From contig NZ_CAJPVI010000024.1 of the NCBI RefSeq assembly GCF_905397435.1, positions 1-64,000 of the forward strand: a stretch of 64,000 nt of DNA, read 5' to 3'. This DNA comes from Cupriavidus numazuensis (GTDB lineage: Bacteria; Pseudomonadota; Gammaproteobacteria; Burkholderiales; Burkholderiaceae). Below, piece after piece: positions 17,720 to 26,362 of this stretch (within the stretch, counting starts at the first letter, position 1; every line of letters begins with the position of its first letter). The notes below the pieces were generated by a model. That model saw only the letters and a list, made by a program, of their open reading frames with translations. It was not told the DNA's origin and ran no database searches. The translations under genes and the position numbers were made by a program.

Positions 17720-19024
17720 TCAGCCTGCGCGCGTCGCGCTTTGATGGCCCTGCCCGTGCCCGTGCCCGTGCCCGTTGGATCGCTTGGTACGCCGGATCAC
17801 CAGAAACACCAGCAACACGACCGGCGCGATCAGCAGGCCTTCGACCAGCTCCGGGTCCAGCGGCAGGTGGAAGGCATGCATGGAGCGCAGGCCGACTGCC
17901 GTGAGCGACAGCACATAGTAAGAGATCGCCGCGACCGACAACCCTTCGACCGCGTGCTGCAGGTGAAGCTGCGTGCGCGCAGTGCGATCCATGCCGGCGA
18001 GCAGCCGCATCGTGTTGCCCTCCTGCGCCAGGCTCACGCGCGTACGCAACAGGTCGACCGCCCGCGCCACGCGCGCTGTAAATTGCTCGAGCCGGTTCCA
18101 GTTGGCGCGGCACGTCTCCATGGCCGGCGTGAAGCGGCGTTCCATGAATTCGGCAATGGTCGGAATGCCTTCGATGCGCTCCTCGCGCAGTTCCTGGATG
18201 CGGGCCATGACCAGGCGCTCGTAGGCGCGGCTGGCGCTGAAGCGGTGGCTGGACTCCGCCAGCGCCTCGCCGCGCACGGCCAGGTGCGTGAGATCCTGCA
18301 GCAGGGCTGAGTCCACATTGTCGTTCGGTGCGGAGTCCATCCGGTTCATCAGCCCGGACAGCGAGCGCTGCAGGACATCGAGCGAACGACCGAGCTCGCG
18401 CGCGGCGGGCAGCGCAAGCAAGGCCATCATGCGATAGGTCTCGATCTCGTACAGCCGCTGCAGCAGGCGGCCGCCCTGCGCTTCTCGGAAGCCTTCGTCG
18501 ATCACCAGGAAGCGCGAAAAGCCATCAGGCTTGATGGTCCAGTCGCAATAGACCTCGCCATTGCCAAGCACGCGGCTGCCGACCTTGATCGGGCCGTCGA
18601 TCCAGCGGCTGTAGTCGTTGCGCGCCTGAACGGCGTGCTCGCCGGAAACCAGCTCCATGCGTATCGCCACGAAGCGCATACCGGCAATCTGCGCGAACCA
18701 TTCCTGCGGTATGTGATCGGTCGCCAAGCCGGAGAAATAGTCGGTATCGCGCCGGCTGGCGACGAACGTGTAGGTGGAGAATTCCGTGTGGCGTTCCCAC
18801 TTCAGCTGGCGCTCGCCGTTCCACTGTGCGGCATAGTGGGTGCTGCCCGGCTCCGGCGCCGGCATGCCCGTCAGATCACACAACGCGCGCAGGAGTTGCT
18901 CGTGGACGGCGGCATCGTCTCCCGCGTAAATCGCCAGGTGCGCCAGGGCGACGGAGCCTGACAAACGCAGGAAGGGTCTGGCGTGCAACTCGTTGGCAAG
19001 GCTCGCGCGCAGGGCGTGGTCCAT
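17720..19024 (-). CDS. DUF3422 family protein
   Basis: A 434-residue protein matching the DUF3422 family along its whole length: N-terminal LANELHARPFLRL, the central DYSRWIDGPIKVGSRVLG and SRFLVIDEGF, a long helical stretch (about 190-350) and two C-terminal membrane segments (about 355-415). The family is predicted membrane-anchored with unknown function. The tail is a His/Gly repeat (HGHGHGQGHQ) encoded by a six-base DNA repeat at about 17752-17776, which could bind metal. It is convergent with the Bug receptor gene, 4 bases apart. Confidence 0.85.
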   Translation of the reverse strand: MDHALRASLANELHARPFLRLSGSVALAHLAIYAGDDAAVHEQLLRALCDLTGMPAPEPGSTHYAAQWNGERQLKWERHTEFSTYTFVASRRDTDYFSGLATDHIPQEWFAQIAGMRFVAIRMELVSGEHAVQARNDYSRWIDGPIKVGSRVLGNGEVYCDWTIKPDGFSRFLVIDEGFREAQGGRLLQRLYEIETYRMMALLALPAARELGRSLDVLQRSLSGLMNRMDSAPNDNVDSALLQDLTHLAVRGEALAESSHRFSASRAYERLVMARIQELREERIEGIPTIAEFMERRFTPAMETCRANWNRLEQFTARVARAVDLLRTRVSLAQEGNTMRLLAGMDRTARTQLHLQHAVEGLSVAAISYYVLSLTAVGLRSMHAFHLPLDPELVEGLLIAPVVLLVFLVIRRTKRSNGHGHGHGQGHQSATRAG

Positions 19025-19148
19025 ATTTGAAGCTCTCTCGGAAGGTTTCGCTCAGGGGGGCGCCGGCAAAGGCATCCATTGAACGGATTCTCCCGCACGG
19101 CATTGCGCAGTGCAACAGGACAGCTGCGGCTGTTTGGGCCCCGCAGTC

Positions 19149-19889
19149 TTACTGCACAGCTTCCGCTGGCGCCACAGTAGCGCCCCGGATACCGTGCCGT
19201 GCCAGCGCACCAGCCACCACGCCGGCCGCCTTCATCTCTTCGATAAAACCGGCGAGAAAGGCCGCCGCACGTTCGCCGCGCGACTTCGGGACGCCCATGG
19301 CCTGCCGGATGACCATGAAACGCTCGCCGAGCAGGCGCAATTGGTCATTTCCGGCGGCGTCCGCTTCAAGCTGCTGCCTGACGCCGGCCGCCACTTCCGC
19401 ACCCTGCTCCAGGAATGTCTGCACCACGGTCGGCGAGGTCGGGGCCCGCACGATCTCCGCATGCTGCAGTTCGCGGGTCAAGTGGAGATCGTAAGCGCTG
19501 CCCTTGCCGACCACGACGCGCACGCCCGGCTTGTCAACGTCGGCATTCGACGTGACCGGCGAATCCGAGCGCACCAGGTAGAAGCCTTCGATCAGCACAT
19601 AAGGTGCGGTGAACGCGATGGTGGCCCCGCGCTTGGGATCGATGGCGAAGAAGCCGACATCGGCCTGCTCCTGGCTGACCACGTCGACCGACTTGCCCGC
19701 CGCATCGACCACGACCAGCTCCAGCGGCACGCCAAGCTTTGCGGCCAGCGCCCCGGCCAGGTCGACGGACACGCCGCAGGCGGAGCCATCGGCAGCACGG
19801 CCGGCAAGAATCGGATTGCCGAGGTTGATCGAGGCGCGCAGCACGCCGGTGGGCGCGAAAGCGGTAAGCAGGTCTTTGTCTACGGTCAT
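19149..19889 (-). CDS. Periplasmic-binding-fold (SBP_bac_3) protein without signal peptide
   Basis: A 246-residue protein of the amino-acid-type extracellular solute-binding family: LAPTGVLRASINLGNP at the start, the hinge region VDVVSQEQADVGFFAIDPKRG and the second lobe VRVVVGKGSAYDLHL. Unusually, the frame begins directly with the binding domain and no signal peptide can be found upstream. Similar leaderless members occur in Burkholderiaceae, so this may be a cytoplasmic sensor or enzyme-like protein rather than a transporter part. No ABC permease or ATPase gene is nearby. It precedes or accompanies the GntR regulator gene (39 bases away). Confidence 0.75.
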   Translation of the reverse strand: MTVDKDLLTAFAPTGVLRASINLGNPILAGRAADGSACGVSVDLAGALAAKLGVPLELVVVDAAGKSVDVVSQEQADVGFFAIDPKRGATIAFTAPYVLIEGFYLVRSDSPVTSNADVDKPGVRVVVGKGSAYDLHLTRELQHAEIVRAPTSPTVVQTFLEQGAEVAAGVRQQLEADAAGNDQLRLLGERFMVIRQAMGVPKSRGERAAAFLAGFIEEMKAAGVVAGALARHGIRGATVAPAEAVQ

Positions 19890-19928
19890 GGCATGGAGGC
19901 CGGCGTCTGCCGGCGCTAGGGTCCAGGT

Positions 19929-20825
19929 CTAGGGTTCGAGGATCTGGCTGATCTTCGCGAGTGCGCTAAGCGTATGTTCGAGGTGCTCGCGCATGGCCGC
20001 CGAGGCTTCCTCGTTGCGGTCGCGCGCGAGCAGGTCCAGCAGGTGCAGGTGCTGCTTCGCGTGTTCGGGATAGCGCTCGCGATGCCGCATCGAGCGGTAC
20101 GACAGCAGGCGGCGCACGCGGTTGACGCGCCGGATCGTGTCGATGAAGAACGGGTTGCCCGACGCTTCGACCAGCGACTCGTGGAAGCGCACGCCGCGGT
20201 CGTGAAGCTGGTCGGCGGTGTCGGTCTCGATGCCGCCGCTGAGCAGGTGGTTTTCGGCCGCGCGCAGGCGCTCGATGGTCTTGCGCTCGATCCGGTAGCC
20301 CGGCTCCAGCAACGCCGCCGGCTCCAGCGCCAGGCGCAGCCGGTACGACTGCAGCAGCGAATCCGGCGTGGTCAGCATCGACGAGAATTCCCAGCCATAG
20401 CCCGGCTTGCGCTCGGCCCAGCCTTCCTGCGCAATCCGCTTGAGCACGGTATTGAGCTGCGTGGCGGTCAGGCCGTAGCGCGCCTTGAGCAATTGCTCCG
20501 AGACTTCGTTCTCCAGCTTCCCTTGCAGCAGGTCTTCCGCGATCTGGAAGTACGCGGCGCCCGCGAGGTCAGGCTCGGTCAGGCCCAGTTGCGTCGCCAG
20601 TTCGCCGGCCGGCGCGGCGACCTCGCGGGCGAGGAAGAATCCGCGGTTGCGCTCGCGCGTGAGCACGCCTTTTTCATGCAGCAGGGCCAGCGCCTCGTTG
20701 ACGGGCGAGCGCGACACACGCAGCTTGTCGGCCAGCATCTGCGCCGGCAGGTGGGCGCCAACCGGCATGCCTTCGGCCTGGATCAGCTCGACAATCTGCG
20801 TCGCAATGGATCGATCTTGGTTCAT
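19929..20825 (-). CDS. GntR family regulator (FCD/FadR type)
   Basis: A 298-residue regulator with an N-terminal winged helix (IATQIVELIQAEG, HLPAQMLADKLRVSRSPVNEAL, residues 6-75) and a C-terminal all-helical FCD ligand domain (about 165-290) with His residues typical of metal-assisted carboxylate binding (RFHESLVEASGNPFF). The ATG at 20825 is preferred to an upstream frame start because it begins 29 bases after the aconitase stop. Position directly behind the aconitase gene suggests control of that operon by a carboxylate. A roughly 90-residue region between the two domains is longer than usual. Confidence 0.85.
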   Translation of the reverse strand: MNQDRSIATQIVELIQAEGMPVGAHLPAQMLADKLRVSRSPVNEALALLHEKGVLTRERNRGFFLAREVAAPAGELATQLGLTEPDLAGAAYFQIAEDLLQGKLENEVSEQLLKARYGLTATQLNTVLKRIAQEGWAERKPGYGWEFSSMLTTPDSLLQSYRLRLALEPAALLEPGYRIERKTIERLRAAENHLLSGGIETDTADQLHDRGVRFHESLVEASGNPFFIDTIRRVNRVRRLLSYRSMRHRERYPEHAKQHLHLLDLLARDRNEEASAAMREHLEHTLSALAKISQILEP

Positions 20826-20853
20826 GGATCTTCGATCCGCCGGCCTGGCGCGG

Positions 20854-23505
20854 TCACGGTGCCGCGACGGCACTCCGCTGCCCTGCCAGCGTCTTCTGCA
20901 GGATGGATGGAATCACGCCCCCGCGCCGCAACAGCTCGATCTCGAGCCGCGTTTCCACGGCGGCGGTGGCTTCAAATGCATCCACCGAGCCGTTCGCGCG
21001 CACGATGCGCACGGGAACCTTGCAGCGCGGTGCCAGCGCTTCCGGCGCAGCGCTGACGTGGACCTTGTCGCCAGGACGGATGTCCAGCGTCTGCGGCGTC
21101 ACGCCTTCGGGCCATCGCAACGGCAGGATGCCCATGCCGATCAGGTTGGAACGGTGAATGCGCTCGAAGCTTACCGCAATCACCGCGCGGATTCCCAGCA
21201 GCCGCTGGCCCTTGGCCGCCCAGTCGCGCGATGACCCCGTTCCGTAGCGGGCCCCGGCGACCAGCACCACGGAATCCCCGTCCTGCCGGTAGCGCTGGGC
21301 CACCTCGAAGATCGGCTGCACCTCGCCGCTCGGAACATGGACGGTATTGGCCGTCGGCACATTTGGCTGCAGCAGGTTGACGAGCGTCTTGTTGTAGAAC
21401 GCGGCCCGCATCATCACTTCCCAGTTGCCGCGACGCGACGCGAACACATTGAGGTCGTCGCGGCTCGCGCCGCGGCTGACCAGGAAGTCGGCAACGAAGC
21501 TGTCGCGCGGAATCGCACTCGCCGGCGAAATATGTTCGGTCGTGATGTCGTCGCCGAGCACCAGCAGCGGATACGCCGCGTAGTCGCCAAGCTGCGTGCC
21601 CTGGTCGAGCGACGCGAACGGCGGACGGCGCAGCGCGGTCGATGCCTCGTCCCACGGGTAGCGCGGCGTGGACGGCGACGGCAGCGCGGCCCAGGCCGGA
21701 TTGCGCGACGCGAGCGCGAAGGCCTGGCGGTAGTCCGACGGCTCGGCCCCGGCCGCCACCAGCGCTGCGATCTCCTCGCGCGTCGGCCACAGGTCACGCA
21801 GGTGGACCGGCGTGCCATCGGCCGCCATCTGCACCGGCGCCGTGCCGAGATTGCGTTCGGCATCGCCAGCCAGCGCAAACGCCACAACCAGCGGCGGCGA
21901 CATGATGAAGCCCAGGCTCAGGTCCGGATGCACGCGTCCCGGGAAATTGCGGTTGCCCGACAGGATCGCGACGGGCTGCGCGGATGCCTCGGCAATCGCC
22001 TGCCGGACCGGCTCGGTCAGCGACCCCGAGTTGCCGATGCACGTCGTGCAGCCAAAGCCGACGATGTCGAAGCCCACGGCCGACAGATCGTCGATCAGTC
22101 CCGCACGCTCCAGATATCGGGCCGCCGCGGGCGACCCCGGGGCGAGCGACGTCTTGATCCACGATGGCACGCGCAAACCCAGCGCGCGTGCCTTGCGTGC
22201 AACCAGTCCGGCCGCCACCAGCAAGGCCGGGTCCGACGTATTGGTGCAGCTCGTGATTGCGGCAATTGCGACGGGATGCCGGGGCATATCGTCGCGCTGC
22301 AGTTTCGGCGTGAACGGGACGGCGGCAAGCGCGCCAGCGGTATCCATGTACGGCAGCAGGTCCTGCGGACGGCGCGGACCCGCGACATGCATGCCGATCC
22401 GGTCCAGATCGATATGCAGCACGCGCGTGTAGCGCGGCTCGGCTTCCGGCTCGAACCATAGCCCGGAGTGGTGCGCATAGGCTTCCACCAGTGCGATGGC
22501 CGCCGCATCACGGCCTGTGGTGCGCAGGTAGTCGAGCGTACGATCGTCGATCGGGAAAAAGCCGGTCGTCGCGCCATACTCGGGCGCCATGTTGGCCACG
22601 ACCGAGCGATCACCCGCCGACAGCGTGGACACGCCCGGTCCGAAGAATTCGACGAACTCCCCGGATACGCCGATAGCACGCAGCCGCTGCGTGACGGTCA
22701 GCGCGAGATCGGTCGCCAGCGTGCCGGGCGGCAGCGCGCCGGTCAGTCTCACGCCGATCACGTCGGGAATGCGCTGCATCACAGGCATCCCGAACATCAC
22801 CGTCTGCGCCTCCAGTCCGCCTACGCCCCAGCCCAGCACGCCAATGCCGTTGATCATCGGCGTGTGGCTGTCGGTGCCGATCAGCGTATCGGGCACCGCC
22901 CACGTTTCGCCGCCGCGCTGTTCGGTCGTCACGACCGTCGCGAGTTGCTCCAGGTTGATCGTATGCATGATCCCGGTGCCCGGCGGATGGATGCGCACGC
23001 CGCGCAACGCCTTCGACGCCCAGCGCAGGAAGCTGTAGCGCTCGGCATTGCGCTGGCTCTCCATGTCGAGATTCAGGCCGGCGGCGTCCGGCCGCGCGAA
23101 GTACTCGACCGCGAGCGAATGGTCGACCGAGGAATCGACCGGCAGCACCGGGTTCAGCGCATCGGGATCGGCGCCGGCTTCGGCGAGCGCATCGCGCATG
23201 GCGGCGATGTCGACCAGCGCGGGCGTGCTGGTGGTGTCGTGCATCAGCACGCGTCCCGGCTGGAAGGCGATTTCGTCCTCGCTCGTGCCGTGCTCCAGCC
23301 AGCGGACGATGCCGGCGATCGCGGCGTCGCGTTCCTCGCCTTCCATCTTTCGGATCACGTTCTCCAGAAGCACGCGCAGGACGACCGGCAGGCGCCCCAG
23401 CGTGCCGCCCAGCATGGCGGGCAAGTCTACGAAACGGTATGTGACGTCGCCAGCGCAGAACTGGCCATCGACCGGACGGTACGGGGGGCGGTAGGTGTTT
23501 TCCAT
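20854..23505 (-). CDS. acnA: Aconitate hydratase, AcnA type
   Basis: An 883-residue [4Fe-4S] hydro-lyase. The three cluster cysteines are Cys420 (TSCTNTSDP) and Cys486/Cys489 (GFGCTTCIGNSG). Domain 4 follows with GARYGTGSSRDWAAKG and FERIHRSNLIGMGILPL. It would isomerise citrate and isocitrate through cis-aconitate or act on a related tricarboxylate. The ATG at 23505 begins the typical N-terminus; the frame stays open much further upstream but that part is antisense to the lactonase gene. It lies beside a GntR regulator and is divergent from a lactonase-MFS operon, which is not the usual setting of the housekeeping aconitase, so a dedicated catabolic role is possible. Confidence 0.85.
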   Translation of the reverse strand: MENTYRPPYRPVDGQFCAGDVTYRFVDLPAMLGGTLGRLPVVLRVLLENVIRKMEGEERDAAIAGIVRWLEHGTSEDEIAFQPGRVLMHDTTSTPALVDIAAMRDALAEAGADPDALNPVLPVDSSVDHSLAVEYFARPDAAGLNLDMESQRNAERYSFLRWASKALRGVRIHPPGTGIMHTINLEQLATVVTTEQRGGETWAVPDTLIGTDSHTPMINGIGVLGWGVGGLEAQTVMFGMPVMQRIPDVIGVRLTGALPPGTLATDLALTVTQRLRAIGVSGEFVEFFGPGVSTLSAGDRSVVANMAPEYGATTGFFPIDDRTLDYLRTTGRDAAAIALVEAYAHHSGLWFEPEAEPRYTRVLHIDLDRIGMHVAGPRRPQDLLPYMDTAGALAAVPFTPKLQRDDMPRHPVAIAAITSCTNTSDPALLVAAGLVARKARALGLRVPSWIKTSLAPGSPAAARYLERAGLIDDLSAVGFDIVGFGCTTCIGNSGSLTEPVRQAIAEASAQPVAILSGNRNFPGRVHPDLSLGFIMSPPLVVAFALAGDAERNLGTAPVQMAADGTPVHLRDLWPTREEIAALVAAGAEPSDYRQAFALASRNPAWAALPSPSTPRYPWDEASTALRRPPFASLDQGTQLGDYAAYPLLVLGDDITTEHISPASAIPRDSFVADFLVSRGASRDDLNVFASRRGNWEVMMRAAFYNKTLVNLLQPNVPTANTVHVPSGEVQPIFEVAQRYRQDGDSVVLVAGARYGTGSSRDWAAKGQRLLGIRAVIAVSFERIHRSNLIGMGILPLRWPEGVTPQTLDIRPGDKVHVSAAPEALAPRCKVPVRIVRANGSVDAFEATAAVETRLEIELLRRGGVIPSILQKTLAGQRSAVAAP

Positions 23506-23562
23506 GACTGTACTTTGCACATGTTTACGCAAAAATGCAATCAAGTGGAAACCCCGACAGCC

Positions 23563-24857
23563 ATGGAACCCCGCATAACCGGAGACGACCCCTTGAATCC
23601 CGATGCTTCCCCAGGCGCTTCGCTGCCCCCAGACAACACGCGCCGCCGGCTGCTGCAGGGCGGCGCTTCGGCCGCGGCACTCACGCTGCTTGGTGTGGAT
23701 GCCACCGCGGCATGGGGCGCCCAGCCGGACAACCAGACCCATCCGACACACCAGACGGCCGGGGCCACTCGCCCAACCCGCACCCAAGGAACAGTGATGT
23801 ACGCATATGTAGGCTCGCGAACCACACGCGAACGCAACGCCCGCGGCGACGGTATCAGCGTCTTTCGCGTCGATTCCGCGACCGGCGCGCTCGAGCACAC
23901 CCAGCTCGTCAAGGACCTGGTCAACCCGTCGTTCCTGGCAATGAACCGCGCCGGCGACCGCCTCTACACCGTTCACGGCGACCTCAGCGACATCAGCGCC
24001 TTTGCCGTCGACCGTGCCAGCGGCAAGCTGGAATTCATCAACCGCCAAAGCACGCAGGGCAAGAACCCGGTTCACCTGGCGATCGACCCGAGCGGCCGCC
24101 ACGTCGTGGTTTCGAACCATATCGGCGCGAGCCTGGCGGTGCTTCCGCTGAACGCCGACGGCTCGCTGGGCGAACTTACGCAACTGGTGAAGCTCGACGG
24201 CCCCATCGGCCCGCATCGCGTCGAGCAAAAGCAGGCAAAGCCGCACTTCAACCCGTTCGACCCGACCGGCCAGTTCGTGATCGTTCCGGACAAGGGTCTC
24301 GACCGGACCTTCACGTTCCGCTTCGCCGACGGCAAGCTGTCGCCCGCAGCGCCCGCCTTCGTCGGCGCGCGCGAAGGCGCCGGGCCGCGCCACGTCGCCT
24401 TCCATCCCGGTGGCCGCTTTGCCTATGTCATCAACGAGCTCGATTCGACCGTCACGGCCTACAGCTATGACGCGGCATCGGGCGCGCTGACACCAATGCG
24501 GTCCTGTCGAGCCTCCCGGACACGTTCACGGGCAACAGCCGTGCGTCGGAGATCGAGGTCGACGCCAGCGGCCGCTACGCCTACGCGTCCAACCGCGGGC
24601 ACGACAGCGTGGCGGTGTTCCAGGTCGACACGCGCACCGGGCATCTGCGCTTCCTGGGCGCCGATCCGTCGCAGGGCCGCACGCCGCGCTTCTTCACCGC
24701 AACACCGGATGGCCGCTTCCTGTACGTATTGAACGAGGACAGCGACTCGATCGCCGCGATGCGCATCGACCCTGCGTCCGGCCGCCTGCATCCGACCGGC
24801 TTCAGCGTGCAATCGGGCAGCCCGGTCTGCATGGTGTTTTCACGGCCGCAGGCATGA
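23563..24857 (+). pseudogene. Lactonase family (7-bladed beta-propeller), single-base frameshift
   Basis: The first frame encodes a leader with a Tat-like motif (TRRRLLQGG and a hydrophobic Ala/Leu stretch), then the lactonase propeller starting MYAYVGSRT and continuing to GALTPM near 24498. The remaining two blades (VLSSLPDTFTGNSRASEIEV to FSRPQA at 24857) are in another frame. Adding one base after 24499 restores a protein of about 431 residues, normal for the family of 6-phosphogluconolactonase/3-carboxymuconate-cyclase-like proteins. It would open a sugar-acid or other lactone. It is divergent from the aconitase gene and overlaps the MFS gene start by four bases (ATGA). A sequencing error or a recent mutation are both possible. 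Confidence 0.8.
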
Positions 24858-26260
24858 CAGCGCCGCGCCCCCTCCCCGCAACGCCTCACGCACCGGGCAG
24901 CACCAGCGCCGGTCTTCACACCATGCAAGATTCCATCGACCAAAACGAAGCAGCCAAAGAATCGGCGATCGTCAGGAAAATCACCTGGCGCATCATTCCG
25001 TTCGTCTTCATCCTGTACATCATCTCGTACCTCGACCGCGCCAACATCGGCTACGCGGCGCTGCAGATGAACAAGGAGCTCGCACTCTCCAGCGAGGCCT
25101 TCGGCTTCGTGTCGGGCATCTTCTTCATCGGCTACTTCCTGTTCGAAGTGCCCAGCAACGTGATGCTGAACAAGTTCGGCGCACGTCGCTGGATTGCGCG
25201 CATCCTGCTCACGTGGGGCGCGGTCGCCGTGGCCAGCGCGTTCGTGCAGAGCGCGAACCAGCTCTATGTGCTGCGCTTTCTGCTCGGCGTGGCCGAAGCG
25301 GGCTTCTTTCCCGGCATCATCGTCTACCTGACGTACTGGTTCCGCGCCAAGGAACTGGCGACCACGGTGGCGCTGTTCACGGCCGCGATCCCGGTCTCAT
25401 ATATCGTCGGTGCGCCGCTCAGCACGTGGATCATGGACAACGTGCATTGGCTGCAATGGAGCGGCTGGCGCTGGATGCTGCTGCTCGAAGGCGCGCCGGC
25501 CGTGGTCGGCGGCATCCTCTGCTATTTCTACCTGACCGACCGCCCCAGTGACGCCAAGTGGCTCACCGAGGCCGAGAAGACCTGGCTCTCAGGACAGCTC
25601 GAACGCGACCGCCAGGCCCGGCCGAATGCGGCGCACCTCGGCACGCTCCAGGTCATGCGCAACCCGCGGGTGCTGTACCTGTCGTTCATCTACTTCGTGT
25701 ACCAGTGCGGGAGCCTGGGCGTGGGCTACTGGATGCCGCAGATCATCAAGGGCTTCTCGGCGAACCTCACGCACACACAGGTCGGCCTGATCGCCATGCT
25801 GCCTTACCTGTTCGCCACGATCGTGATGATCTTCTGGTCGCGCAGTTCGGACCGCCGCAACGAACGCCGGCTGCATTCGGCCATTCCACTTGCAGTTGCC
25901 GCCATCGCGCTGCTGGGCGCGGGCCTGCTGCCGGACCCGTACATTGCCATCAGCCTGATCAGCATGAGCCTGGCGGGCCTCTATGCGTTCAAGTCGCCGT
26001 TCTGGGCGCTGCCGACGCTGTTCCTGACGCGTTCGACCGCCGCGGTTTCGATCGCCGTCATCAATTCCATCGGTAATCTGGGCGGCTTCGTCGGCCCGTT
26101 CGCGATCGGCTATATCAAGGGCCAGAGCCACTCGGCCACGACGGGGCTGATCTTCCTGGCCGCGCTGCTGGTCGTTTCCTTCCTGATGACCCTCTTCATC
26201 CGCATCGCCGAAGACCGGCCCGCGCAGAAAGTCGCCACGACGTCAGGCCAGACGCCCTGA
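24854..26260 (+). CDS. MFS transporter, anion:cation symporter family
   Basis: A 12-helix major facilitator protein of 468 residues (or 445 from the alternative ATG at 24923). The start at 24854 overlaps the stop of the lactonase gene as ATGA, suggesting translational coupling; the first clear similarity starts near the later ATG. Motifs are YLDRANIGYAAL in helix 1, the GARRWI loop after helix 2 and GxAEAGFFPGIIVYLTYWF in helix 4, all typical of the ACS family, which imports organic anions such as sugar acids, tartrate or phthalate with protons. The substrate here is probably the compound or lactone processed by the neighbouring genes. Confidence 0.85.
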   Translation: MTAPRPLPATPHAPGSTSAGLHTMQDSIDQNEAAKESAIVRKITWRIIPFVFILYIISYLDRANIGYAALQMNKELALSSEAFGFVSGIFFIGYFLFEVPSNVMLNKFGARRWIARILLTWGAVAVASAFVQSANQLYVLRFLLGVAEAGFFPGIIVYLTYWFRAKELATTVALFTAAIPVSYIVGAPLSTWIMDNVHWLQWSGWRWMLLLEGAPAVVGGILCYFYLTDRPSDAKWLTEAEKTWLSGQLERDRQARPNAAHLGTLQVMRNPRVLYLSFIYFVYQCGSLGVGYWMPQIIKGFSANLTHTQVGLIAMLPYLFATIVMIFWSRSSDRRNERRLHSAIPLAVAAIALLGAGLLPDPYIAISLISMSLAGLYAFKSPFWALPTLFLTRSTAAVSIAVINSIGNLGGFVGPFAIGYIKGQSHSATTGLIFLAALLVVSFLMTLFIRIAEDRPAQKVATTSGQTP

Positions 26261-26267
26261 CCTGGCC

Positions 26268-26284
26268 GCCGGCACTCTGCCGGC
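26268..26284 (+). terminator. Possible hairpin after the MFS gene
   Basis: GCCGGC-ACTCT-GCCGGC forms a 6-bp GC stem seven bases after the MFS stop. No T-run follows, so a factor-independent terminator is not certain. Confidence 0.3.
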
Positions 26285-26362
26285 TGTCCCACGCATTCCC
26301 CCTTGCTGCCGGCACCCGTCTGGGTGTCTAGCCGCGCTCATCCATAAAAATCAAGGAGAATC

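Noticed and set aside
22468..23520. Open frame upstream of the lactonase on the plus strand
   Set aside because: It lies antisense to aconitase and its translation is Arg/His-rich without family features, typical of shadow frames in GC-rich DNA.
23506..24405. N-terminal extension of the aconitase frame by 300 codons
   Set aside because: It is antisense to the lactonase gene, has no family similarity, and the true N-terminus begins at the ATG at 23505.
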